A stretch of 64,000 nt of DNA, taken from NCBI RefSeq assembly GCF_002964765.1, contig NZ_PQCF01000023.1:1-64000 (forward strand), read 5' to 3'. This document shows positions 9,325 through 16,315 of the stretch, in pieces; position 1 is the stretch's first letter, and each line of letters begins with the position of its first letter. The notes under the pieces are model-generated. The model was not told the origin of the DNA, did no database searches, and saw only the letters and a program-made list of their open reading frames with translations. The DNA is from Pseudoalteromonas sp. T1lg88. Its GTDB lineage: Bacteria > Pseudomonadota > Gammaproteobacteria > Enterobacterales > Alteromonadaceae. Both the position numbers and the translations under genes were made by a program.

Positions 9325-11280
9325 TTAACCACCAAACAAGCCCTTGAGCTTATCTTTTACCTTGTCTTTAACTTTTTCTTTGGCTTCTTCCTTGGCCGCA
9401 TCGGCCACGTCTAGCTTAATGCCCACATCGTGGAATGGGCCCTTAATACGCATCGGAATTTTAAAGCCTGTGCTGTCATCCGTGGTGCCCTGACCTTCGA
9501 TGGAATCGACGATACCGGTAACTAAACGATAGTTCACTTCGGTCGCCGGTAAATCCACCTCACCCTCACCCGAGATACGAACAAGCGGGCTCTGCAAAGA
9601 CAGGTCTGAGTTAGTGCCCACACCATTGGTAAACGTCATGCTACCCGTTAGCGCGGTAAAGTCTGTTTTTTGCGACTCGTCATAGCCGGTATTTAAACCA
9701 TCGGCCAGCGCTGCGGTGTTACCCTTGATCAACTCCTTGGCCTTACGCACCAGCTCAGCCACGTTGGCCCCTTTCACTGCACCGTCGGCAAAGTTAAAGC
9801 TCAGTTTACCCGCTAAGGCATTCACAAAGTCTTTTTGGCTTTGGCCCCGTGTACTCAACTGCCAATCAATAGAGCCCTTGCCCATCAGCTTATCGAACTT
9901 GGCTGCATCGGTTAGCAGCGGCTCAGCATTGATGCCTGCCAGACTGAAGTTAGTATTGATTTGATACGGCGCCTGTTTGGCGTTAAGCATCACAGTACCT
10001 TTACCCTGGCCTTCATAGGCCACAAACTTATCCATGCTTAAATTCGCCACGGCATTTTGTAGTTTCAAGGTGAACTGGTTTTCCCCTAGGGTAATGTCGC
10101 GTGCCTTTAAGCCGCTTGAACGCACCACCACGTTGGCATCCAGGCTATTAAGTGCTGACAGGTCCATCTTGGTGTTATCCCAGACGATTGGCTGAGCCTT
10201 GGCATCGCCCTTGGCATCCTCGGCCGGTTTTTCAGCTGGCGCTTCTGCTGCTTCAGTTGGTTCAGGTAGATACGGGTTTAGGTCCAACATGCCGAGGTCA
10301 ACATTGGCATTAATCGCCAAACGCTCACCCAGGTTGATGGTACTCATACCCTCGATGGCAAGCTCATCAAGCTTGGCCACTAGCTTATTAATGGTCAAGG
10401 ACTGACCTTGCATCTGCATGCTGCCATCAACACTGAAGGCATTAAAGGCGTTATCCTTGGCATCAAGCTCAACACCCTGCCACTTGGCGATGTCTTTTAC
10501 CGAGTCGCCATCAAGATGCAAAGTACCGCTAATATTTTGGCCCTGATCGGCGATTTGCCCCTTAAATTCAACATTAACCAAATCCGACTCGACGGTTTTA
10601 GTTACCGCAAACGGGCGTCCTTCAATGGCTTTAATAGGGTTATCGACCACCACATCCAGGTTAAAGCGCCGCGCCATATAGGTAATGCCACCTTTCAGCT
10701 CCAGCGGTTTACGCAGTGATTGCAATAACACCGCCAGTTCCAGGTCGGAAATTTGCTGCTTGGCACCGGTTTGGCCATCAAGGTAGGTAAATTGACCGCC
10801 ATAGATGGCGACTTCACCGAGTTCGATATCGAAGTTTTCAGGAAGGCTAACCTGTCCAGATTTCGTTTGCTCAGGTTGCTGCTCGGCCACCTTATCAAAC
10901 AACTGCCAGTTGCCCTTGCCCTGAGCATTGGTCTCCAGCAAGACATCCGGTTCGCGAATAACGAACTTATCCAGCTTCACTTCACCGGAGAAGAGTGACG
11001 TCCAGGGAATATGAATATCCAGCTGCTTCATGGTCGCCATGTTGGCGCGTGAGCCGTCGGCCATGTTGCTAAAACTGACATCATTGAGCTCCAGGCGTAG
11101 CGACGGGAAAATCGCTAAGTTTTTATCACCGGCAATGGTCAAAGTACGGCCGGTGGTTTTCTCCACCTGCTCGGACACCTTAGTAAAGATGGCATCGACC
11201 GGAATAAAAAATGGAATCGCGATCAACAAGCCGATGATCACGACAATAATAATACCTAATACCTTGGCAAGGGTTTTCAT
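9325..11280 (-). CDS. AsmA family protein
   Basis: The 651-residue protein starts with one membrane anchor (about 1-28), then the AsmA N-terminal motif (AIFPSLRLELNDVSFSN). It has a long beta-rich periplasmic region and an AsmA C-terminal domain (about 440-620), and ends in a Lys/Glu-rich charged helix. AsmA-like proteins span the periplasm and are linked to outer-membrane assembly and lipid transport. The gene has its own terminator. It occupies the place usually held by the S10 operon and is probably unrelated to ribosome function. Confidence 0.85.
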   Translation of the reverse strand: MKTLAKVLGIIIVVIIGLLIAIPFFIPVDAIFTKVSEQVEKTTGRTLTIAGDKNLAIFPSLRLELNDVSFSNMADGSRANMATMKQLDIHIPWTSLFSGEVKLDKFVIREPDVLLETNAQGKGNWQLFDKVAEQQPEQTKSGQVSLPENFDIELGEVAIYGGQFTYLDGQTGAKQQISDLELAVLLQSLRKPLELKGGITYMARRFNLDVVVDNPIKAIEGRPFAVTKTVESDLVNVEFKGQIADQGQNISGTLHLDGDSVKDIAKWQGVELDAKDNAFNAFSVDGSMQMQGQSLTINKLVAKLDELAIEGMSTINLGERLAINANVDLGMLDLNPYLPEPTEAAEAPAEKPAEDAKGDAKAQPIVWDNTKMDLSALNSLDANVVVRSSGLKARDITLGENQFTLKLQNAVANLSMDKFVAYEGQGKGTVMLNAKQAPYQINTNFSLAGINAEPLLTDAAKFDKLMGKGSIDWQLSTRGQSQKDFVNALAGKLSFNFADGAVKGANVAELVRKAKELIKGNTAALADGLNTGYDESQKTDFTALTGSMTFTNGVGTNSDLSLQSPLVRISGEGEVDLPATEVNYRLVTGIVDSIEGQGTTDDSTGFKIPMRIKGPFHDVGIKLDVADAAKEEAKEKVKDKVKDKLKGLFGG

Positions 11281-11389
11281 GCTTAACCTCGTTCCTTTTG
11301 AGACAACACTAGTAGCATAACCTATTGGCTATAAAAGTGTAATTGTAGTCGAGATGGATGAATATATGATGATAGCTGCCTGCTCCCGC

Positions 11390-11950
11390 TTACCAACGGT
11401 AGCCAAGTTGCAAACCCAGGCCATCCACCCCGGGGTTCGGCGGTTCAATCCCCCCGTTAGAGGTATGCTGGTAGCGCAGTGATGTAAACACGTCGCTCTG
11501 AGCAATAAAGTAGGTGTAACTAAGACTGGATGTAAAATGCCAGCGGCTTCCTACGTAGTGAGCATAATAGTAATTACCATCTACATAGGTGGGGGCGAAC
11601 TCAAAAGTAAGCCTGGTTTGCTGCCCTTGCAATAGATGCCAATATAAGCCCGCTGAAAAATAGGGCACATCATCGAACTCATTCCAGCCATAATGCTTGT
11701 CTAAGCCATTAAACTCGCCATAAGTGAATGCAACACCATCAAACCAGGTAAAAGATGGCTCGGTCTCTAAGCTGTATGAAATGGCCGTTATGCGATCATC
11801 ATCATTCGCACCCAATGTATAACCAAGGTAAATTGCCACCTCATCTGCAGCGACTTGCGGACTATAAAATTGGGCCAATAAAGCAAACGTGGATAAGAAA
11901 AGAGTCGAGGCTGGTTTTGCCCAAGAGTTGTTAACCGCGGCTATGAGCAT
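11390..11950 (-). CDS. PagL-like lipid A 3-O-deacylase (acyloxyacyl hydrolase family)
   Basis: From the ATG at 11950 the protein is 186 residues, with a signal-like N-terminus and a beta-barrel pattern of alternating aromatic residues. The C-terminal motif is RYQHTSNGGI...NPGVD, ending in aromatic GYRW. The H-x-S pair (about H162, S164) and following N match the catalytic region of PagL, which removes the 3-O acyl chain of lipid A in the outer membrane. An open frame extends upstream to a GTG at 12097, but that start has its AGGA directly against it and the extra residues do not look like PagL. Start is uncertain. Confidence 0.7.
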   Translation of the reverse strand: MLIAAVNNSWAKPASTLFLSTFALLAQFYSPQVAADEVAIYLGYTLGANDDDRITAISYSLETEPSFTWFDGVAFTYGEFNGLDKHYGWNEFDDVPYFSAGLYWHLLQGQQTRLTFEFAPTYVDGNYYYAHYVGSRWHFTSSLSYTYFIAQSDVFTSLRYQHTSNGGIEPPNPGVDGLGLQLGYRW

Positions 11951-12159
11951 GAGACTTCTGCACACCTTTGAATCGAAGTAGTTGTTTCGTGGCAAGAATA
12001 ACGCAGTTGCTATCCACAAGAAACATAAAGGAAAAATATTAACCGGCAACCTAGAGGCTCGCAGGTGTGATTGCTTTGTAAAAATGGCGTTGGCCACTCC
12101 TTAGCTACGAATGCGAAGTCGCGGCTAAGAGCATTGAAATAAATAGGCGAATGTCAATA

Positions 12160-12187
12160 TTGCAACAAAACTCAATCTCAGTATGAT
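12160..12187 (+). promoter_or_regulatory. Possible rRNA-like promoter for the 388-aa gene
   Basis: -35 TTGCAA (12160-12165), 16-bp spacer, -10 TATGAT (12182-12187), then GCACAGCCCC. The short spacer and GC-rich start region closely resemble the proximal rRNA promoter at 118-145. Activity and growth-rate control are inference. Confidence 0.45.
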
Positions 12188-12190
12188 GCA

Positions 12191-12225
12191 CAGCCCCGCT
12201 GGATCACCAGACTCGGTCGGGGCTG
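12191..12225 (+). other. Nested stem-loop in the leader of the 388-aa gene
   Basis: Outer stem CAGCCCCG / CGGGGCTG (8 bp) encloses a smaller hairpin CTGG-ATCA-CCAG. It would lie at the 5' end of the transcript from the promoter at 12160-12187, 30 bp before the ATG. It lacks a T-run, so it is not a simple terminator. Role unknown. Confidence 0.5.
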
Positions 12226-12255
12226 TAATGTATCAAGCGGAGCGTAGTACCTAGC

Positions 12256-13422
12256 ATGAAGAAGTTGCTTATCTCGCCATCTAAAATGGCGCTGGCAGAA
12301 CAAGAAAGTCAGATTTATCAGAATATCCTCAAACAGGCGGCGGACATCAGCCTTAACCTGATGGCGGTCAAAGTAGAGCACCACCCTGAAGACTTTCTCG
12401 GCTGGGCCTATGAGCTGCTTGATGTGACCACCGAACGCCTGAACTTTGATTTGCTTGAGCCAACGCAGCTGCCCACGGTGAAAAAACTACAAGCCCAACT
12501 TAAGGACGCGATTAGCTTTTTACAGCTAAAAACCCTGCGTATTGCCCCTTGGCCGGTGATCTGCGCCTACCTTGAACAAAATAAAGAAGGTGTATTGCTG
12601 GCTGAGCACCTGAGCTTGGCCGAGCATATTGCCAGCATTAAAAGCACGCCATTACAGGAAATGAGCAAGGAAGACCGCCTCGCCTTTATCGGCAAGCACA
12701 CCGCCGCTCACGACCCGGCTGTGTATCGCTTTGATGTGGAGTTCTTTGCCGGCATCAAAAACAACAAGGCCTTTGCGCAAATTCTTGACGACCAACCGCA
12801 GGCGGTCGAGGCGGCACTGGCACATATCCCCCTCACCGACGAGGTGAACCTAGAGCACTACCAAGCCTTTGTGCTTGCGTACCTGCAACTCTTTAGCGGC
12901 AGCGATGACAAGCCAACCCTGGCCCCGGCCACCCGCCTATTGGCGATGCGCCGTCCCGATGTGTTCACCCCCATTACCAATGCCAAAAGCGATACCCTAT
13001 GCGCGGCATTGAATATTGCCAGACTGAACAACCGCGACTTTGAGCGCTACTGGCAAGATATCGTTTGCACCCTGGCCCGCCAGCCATGGTTCGCCATGGC
13101 GCAAGGGGATAACGAGCAGGAACAGCGCTTAGTGGATATTAAGGCCCTGCTTCCGTGTCTGTTCTACTACTTTGATAAAAACGCCATGGAGCAATCCAAC
13201 TACTTTAAGCTGTTACACAAGCCTAAGGCGAGCCCGGCCAGCGCCAACAGCACGGCGAGAAAGCGCTCCAAGGAATCGGCTGCCCTGCTGGTCGACCGCG
13301 CCCTGGCCGAAGAAGGCATTCCCGAGCATATTCGCGCAAAACGTGATTCTATTATCAGTGAAGTGGAAAAAGGCCGCAGTGTGGCGGATACCATTAGCTT
13401 GATGCGGGCGATTTTTGGGTAA
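12256..13422 (+). CDS. Unrecognised conserved-looking protein, 388 aa
   Basis: I do not recognise a family. The protein is largely helical, cytoplasmic (no signal or membrane segment), and has a basic stretch near 325-345 (RKRSKESAA) before a C-terminal helical segment. A central motif RLLAMRRPDVFTPITNAKS recalls proteins that carry an N- or C-terminal DNA-linked domain, but this is too weak to assign function. The start ATG has only a weak GGAG upstream. It is monocistronic, between a possible rRNA-like promoter with structured leader and a terminator. Confidence 0.8.
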   Translation: MKKLLISPSKMALAEQESQIYQNILKQAADISLNLMAVKVEHHPEDFLGWAYELLDVTTERLNFDLLEPTQLPTVKKLQAQLKDAISFLQLKTLRIAPWPVICAYLEQNKEGVLLAEHLSLAEHIASIKSTPLQEMSKEDRLAFIGKHTAAHDPAVYRFDVEFFAGIKNNKAFAQILDDQPQAVEAALAHIPLTDEVNLEHYQAFVLAYLQLFSGSDDKPTLAPATRLLAMRRPDVFTPITNAKSDTLCAALNIARLNNRDFERYWQDIVCTLARQPWFAMAQGDNEQEQRLVDIKALLPCLFYYFDKNAMEQSNYFKLLHKPKASPASANSTARKRSKESAALLVDRALAEEGIPEHIRAKRDSIISEVEKGRSVADTISLMRAIFG

Positions 13423-13430
13423 TCTGTAAC

Positions 13431-13803
13431 TTTTTGTCGGGGCGCCGACTGGCGCTTTTTGTTGTTTGGCTTGGCCGCAAGTAGGTCGGTGCTCTGCGCC
13501 GACAAAGGTGCTTTTGAGTAAATTTTGCCGAGTCGCCGACTGTGGTTTTGACTGATAGATCTTGTCGCGTTGGCGACGACAACCAAAGAGGGAGTGATTC
13601 GACTCCCTCTTTGGAAACTCCGCGAACCCGTGATTCGCTAATGCTTACGAACTCAGCGTTTTGTTAAACGTTCCGCTTAGTCATTGATGCGATTTAACAG
13701 CACCTCCCTGTACTGATAAATCTAGCTCGGCATCGTGCCTCGCTATCAATGACAGACTCCACAACAAAAGCCGATTTCTCCAGCGCGAATCAAAACGGGA
13801 AGA
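13431..13803 (-). repeat. Structured intergenic repeat, copy A
   Basis: Read on the minus strand this shares ordered blocks with copies at 61806-62110 and 62154-62326. The blocks are: TTTTGATTCGCGCTGGAGAA (near 13780-13800); CTAAGCGGAACGTTTAACAA and GCATTAGCGAATCACGGG (13626-13680); a 13-bp hairpin with 6-nt loop at 13583-13614 (CCAAAGAGGGAGT arm); the block CCAACGCGACAAGATCTATC; and a REP-like hairpin TGTCGGCGCAGAGCACCGAC at 13481-13505. The hairpin stem sequence differs from the other copies but the pairing is kept. The stretch between blocks one and two is unlike the others. Confidence 0.85.
13442..13463 (+). terminator. Terminator after the 388-aa gene
   Basis: GCGCC-GACT-GGCGC followed by TTTTTGTTG, 20 bp past the stop codon. 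The sequence also forms the outer end of the structured repeat described at 13431-13803, so repeat and terminator overlap. Confidence 0.7.
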
Positions 13804-13861
13804 TCGATGCCTGTGAATCTTGAGATTTCCGATAGGACGCTAAGCACCAATAGCGGACGGT

Positions 13862-13906
13862 GAACGCCGGGCTCAACGGCCGGAGGTTATTGGCACCTTG
13901 TTAGGT
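13862..13906 (-). repeat. Degenerate attC-like site after the 110-aa zinc-ribbon gene
   Basis: On the plus strand GAAC-GCC ... CTT-GTTA brackets partly paired inner arms (GGGCT / GGCAC with one mismatch, one wobble and one bulge). The GCC/CTT unpaired spacers next to AAC/GTT boxes are the same as in the two strong attC sites in this window. It starts 4 bp after the stop of the 13911-14243 gene, as expected for a cassette. At about 45 nt it is shorter than usual, so it may be decayed. Confidence 0.4.
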
Positions 13907-13910
13907 GCAT

Positions 13911-14243
13911 CTATGATTTGGGGCGGGTAAGCATTACGAATAGTCCAAGAATGATATCGCCAAAAACCCATAGACCTATGATCATTGCCGCACCCAAACC
14001 CGTTCCAATTGCAGCACCTGCTTGTTCGGCTGAACTACCTGCAGTTTGAATAGTCTCGCTCGCTGCTCCCATGCCTGCAACAAGCCACCACCCCATAAGT
14101 AAATTAAATACAATGAACGTATATTTGATGATTTTGCCAAAAAATCCTCGTTTTGGCTTTCTTAGCTGAACCCCACATTTTGCGCAATTTAATGCAGAAT
14201 CACTTACGTCAGCTGAACATTCAGGGCATGCGATTAGTGCCAT
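13911..14243 (-). CDS. Small zinc-ribbon membrane protein
   Basis: The 110-residue protein has an N-terminal zinc ribbon (C6, C9, C20, C23: CPEC and CAKC) and a basic stretch. Two hydrophobic spans follow (about 36-60 and 83-105). Such proteins are common accessory genes of unknown role. It follows the next zinc-ribbon gene by 23 bp and ends just before an attC-like site, so the two genes probably form one integron cassette. A ribosome-binding site AAGGAG precedes the ATG. Confidence 0.8.
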   Translation of the reverse strand: MALIACPECSADVSDSALNCAKCGVQLRKPKRGFFGKIIKYTFIVFNLLMGWWLVAGMGAASETIQTAGSSAEQAGAAIGTGLGAAMIIGLWVFGDIILGLFVMLTRPKS

Positions 14244-14266
14244 TTAACTTCTCCTTTTTAATGAAA

Positions 14267-14767
14267 TTATTTAACTTCTAAAACTTTCTTTACAAAGCAC
14301 GAGGACTTTACTGCTTGTGAATGCATAAAGCCCATATTGAAGTTAGGATATCTTTTCTTACTTCCGTGTTTGACAACTTCATAGATAGTTCGATTGTTAC
14401 TATCTATTTCAGTGCCACTCTTTGCAAAATGGTTACATTCAATTTGAATATCTTTAACATCAACATCATTGTTGTTTGTAATAATGAAGTCAACTTCCAT
14501 AATTGAACCAAAGGCTTCTTTAGTCCATGTGTATTCCAAATCCATGTTTTCCTCTAGAGGCACTTTTTCGACCGCAAGAATTTCAGTATTTTTTCTCTTT
14601 GGCGAGTTAGCAATGCCAATCACTATCAAAGCTATAAAAAATATTCCGACCCAGTGGATAATACTGAGTTTCTTAATTCTTTTTCCACAATCCGGGCATT
14701 TTTTGGCCGATTTTGAAACACTCTTATTGCAGCCTGTACATTGAGTAAATAAGCTTTCACTGCCCAT
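14267..14767 (-). CDS. Zinc-ribbon membrane protein with an extracytoplasmic domain
   Basis: The 166-residue protein has a zinc ribbon at the N-terminus (C10, C13, C24, C27) and one membrane span (about 35-53). Residues 70-166 form a beta-rich domain that includes IECNHFAKSGTEIDSN and two cysteines that could pair. The pattern suggests a cytoplasmic ribbon and a periplasmic domain. The gene starts about 30 bp after the attC site at 14798-14868 and is more AT-rich than the core genes nearby, both consistent with acquisition as a cassette. Function unknown. Confidence 0.8.
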   Translation of the reverse strand: MGSESLFTQCTGCNKSVSKSAKKCPDCGKRIKKLSIIHWVGIFFIALIVIGIANSPKRKNTEILAVEKVPLEENMDLEYTWTKEAFGSIMEVDFIITNNNDVDVKDIQIECNHFAKSGTEIDSNNRTIYEVVKHGSKKRYPNFNMGFMHSQAVKSSCFVKKVLEVK

Positions 14768-14797
14768 ATATTATCCTTTCTCGAATTAAGTCCTACA

Positions 14798-14868
14798 CAT
14801 AACGCCCGCATTTGCGGCTGGTTTGGAGCGTAGCGGAAAACCAGTCCGACAACATGCGCTTGTTAGCA
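14798..14868 (-). repeat. VCR-like attC recombination site
   Basis: On the plus strand the left arm is TAAC-GCC-CGCAT-TTG-CGG-CTGGTTT (14800-14824). The right arm is AAACCAG-t-CCG-a-CAA-c-ATGCG-CTT-GTTA (14838-14865). The R boxes TAAC/GTTA pair, GCC/CTT form the unpaired central spacer, and three single extrahelical bases (14845, 14849, 14853) are spaced 3, 3 and 5 pairs apart, the same pattern as the V. cholerae VCR. By that rule the cassette runs on the minus strand, matching the genes. It begins directly after the stop of the 47-aa gene. Confidence 0.85.
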
Positions 14869-15012
14869 CTATTTGCACACTCTAGGATCGGCAACCACTC
14901 GCAAGGATTTGCATTCTGGGCAAAATAGCCCAATTTTTACTTTCCTTGTAAATTTGTGACCACAGCTTTTGCAAATATAGAAATATGGGGGACCTGGAAA
15001 AAACTTACTCAT
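14869..15012 (-). CDS. 47-aa zinc-ribbon protein
   Basis: Translation gives a 47-residue protein starting MSKFFPGPPYFYICKSCGHK with C14, C17, C31 and C34 in two CxxC pairs, a compact zinc ribbon, plus C46 near the end. Its ATG overlaps the TGA of the 121-aa gene (ATGA), so the pair is likely translationally coupled. The stop is followed at once by an attC site. The four-cysteine pattern, overlap and position argue that it is real although very short. Function unknown. Confidence 0.75.
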   Translation of the reverse strand: MSKFFPGPPYFYICKSCGHKFTRKVKIGLFCPECKSLRVVADPRVCK

Positions 15013-15374
15013 GGCTTTTGTCTTTTTCTGAGTTTCAGGGAACCTTTTGAATAATCAATTTCTTCATAGTCGAGAAACAGGGCAATAATGAGGCCGACAC
15101 CCAGAGAAGCAGCCGCAATAATCGCCGCTATCTCAACACCAGTTAACGCTGCGGCAGGTGCGGCAGCAAGGTAAGATAAGCCGCCAGTTACAGGGGCTGT
15201 GACGGTTGCAACGCCTAGCGCAGCCGTTAATGCCGCGATACCTGCACCGCTTAGCTTTGCTACTTTTTTTGACTTTTTCAGCTTGTCTGCTAACTCCCCT
15301 TGGACAAGGATTATCGTTGCGCCAGATTTCTTTGCTTTCTCAAGCTCTTCTTTAGTTTTAACTATAGTTTCCAT
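15009..15374 (-). CDS. Small membrane protein of unknown function, cassette-borne
   Basis: The 121-residue protein has a soluble N-terminus (about 1-40, with TIILVQGELADKLKKSKK) and two Ala/Gly-rich hydrophobic segments (about 42-66 and 70-100). It ends in a basic tail (KLRKRQKP). A good ribosome-binding site GAGG lies before the ATG. It is coupled by an ATGA overlap to the 47-aa zinc-ribbon gene, and both share one attC, so they probably travelled together. No family is recognised. Confidence 0.75.
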   Translation of the reverse strand: METIVKTKEELEKAKKSGATIILVQGELADKLKKSKKVAKLSGAGIAALTAALGVATVTAPVTGGLSYLAAAPAAALTGVEIAAIIAAASLGVGLIIALFLDYEEIDYSKGSLKLRKRQKP

Positions 15375-15415
15375 ACTTACCTCGTTTGAGTGCTAACAAT
15401 TTAATATCGAGCGAT

Positions 15416-15544
15416 TGGGTCGTTTTTCTACCGCAAGCTGTCTCGTTTTTGTCCTATGACCATTGATAACAGATTTAGTAAGTGCATACCAGCATTGAAG
15501 TTACGCTACATTGCTCTAAACGTGGACACGACAAAAACGACCCA
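15416..15544. mobile_element. MITE-like element, 129 bp
   Basis: Perfect 12-bp terminal inverted repeats TGGGTCGTTTTT (15416-15427) and AAAAACGACCCA (15533-15544) bound 129 bp with no gene. The right end also forms a tight palindrome AAAACGACCCA-T-TGGGTCGTTTT (15534-15556). No clear target duplication is seen. Confidence 0.45.
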
Positions 15545-15950
15545 TTGGGTCGTTTTCCTGACCATGGGAGAAACTCAACGATTATGGATGTATACACTGT
15601 GATTTCGGTTGAAGGATGAGCATTCAGCTATTCGCTCTAATCGAACTTACAGTTTGCGTTAACCTAAATTGAAACACAGATGTATCAGCTAAATCCCGAT
15701 AAAATTCGCGCTTTCGATCTCGGCTTTTGCTGCGAAGCGTGGCTAAGACAGCGAGGCAGGGCTGAAAGCGGAAATAAGAGAGTGAATAATTGCACTCTCG
15801 CCGCTTGAAGGCGAAGAGATCTGCGATAAGCGGGGGCGACGAGTGACCGAAGCACCGCTTCGCAGCGCGAGGAGGTGGAGGCATGTATGCCGTAACTTCG
15901 TCACGAACAGGAACCCAGCTTCATGGACGAATTACTTGCATCCAAATTAA

Positions 15951-16031
15951 TCACTCCCTCTTTGGGCGCCGTCCCCGGCCTTTCACTGGCTCAAGGCGTT
16001 CGCTTGCTAAAAATAGTCCACCGGACCATTT
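15951..16031 (-). pseudogene. Possible C-terminal remnant of a REP-associated (IS200-like) transposase
   Basis: Minus-strand translation ends ...SERLEPVKGRGRRPKRE-stop, resembling the basic GRP-rich tail of REP-associated tyrosine transposases. The rest of the gene is missing. The adjoining sequence CAAAGAGGGAGTGATT is shared with the hairpin of repeat copy A, and such transposases normally sit next to the repeats they mobilise. Weak, short evidence; the region 15560-15950 beside it holds no gene I can support. Confidence 0.25.
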
Positions 16032-16155
16032 TCTTAACGCGCTCACCCACCGCGACAAGATCTTAATTTAACAACCAATACCACCAGCAACACAAAACCA
16101 AACAAGAATTCTTATGCAGTACCTTTGGTTAAAATGAGTGCAAAAGCATAAAATA

Positions 16156-16172
16156 TGCACCACCAGAGTGCA
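16156..16172 (+). promoter_or_regulatory. NtrC-type enhancer site
   Basis: TGCAC-N7-GTGCA (TGCACCACCAGAGTGCA), a dyad matching the NtrC consensus TGCAC...GTGCA. It lies about 100 bp upstream of the sigma-54 promoter at 16260-16275, a usual distance for an NtrC enhancer. Binding is inferred. Confidence 0.6.
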
Positions 16173-16259
16173 TCCGCACTTCCCCGCCCACCAGCCAACA
16201 CAGCCCCAAAAACCAACAAGCACCTGAAAAATAGTAACTTTTAAAAAATATTCCGCTAT

Positions 16260-16275
16260 TGGCACACGCCTTGCC
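16260..16275 (+). promoter_or_regulatory. Sigma-54 promoter of the TorF-type porin
   Basis: TGGCACACGCCTTGCC matches the -24/-12 consensus TGGCACG-N4-TTGC, with GG (16261-16262) and GC (16273-16274) separated by exactly 10 bp. It lies about 40 bp before the porin ATG. With the NtrC-type site upstream, it suggests induction under nitrogen limitation. Confidence 0.8.
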
Positions 16276-16315
16276 AACTAAATATTCAACACAGCGTTAC
16301 TACAGGAATGAGAAA

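Noticed and set aside
12097..12255. tRNA-like fold in the gap before the 388-aa gene
   Set aside because: No cloverleaf with a T-loop GTTCRA motif; only the nested hairpin at 12191-12225 holds.
15390..15402. TTGTTAGCACT near the 121-aa gene start read as an attC core
   Set aside because: No partner arm with TAAC and no hairpin could be found around it.
15624..15884. 86-residue frame on the minus strand
   Set aside because: No start signal, odd composition, no family resemblance, and it sits in a repeat-rich non-coding stretch.
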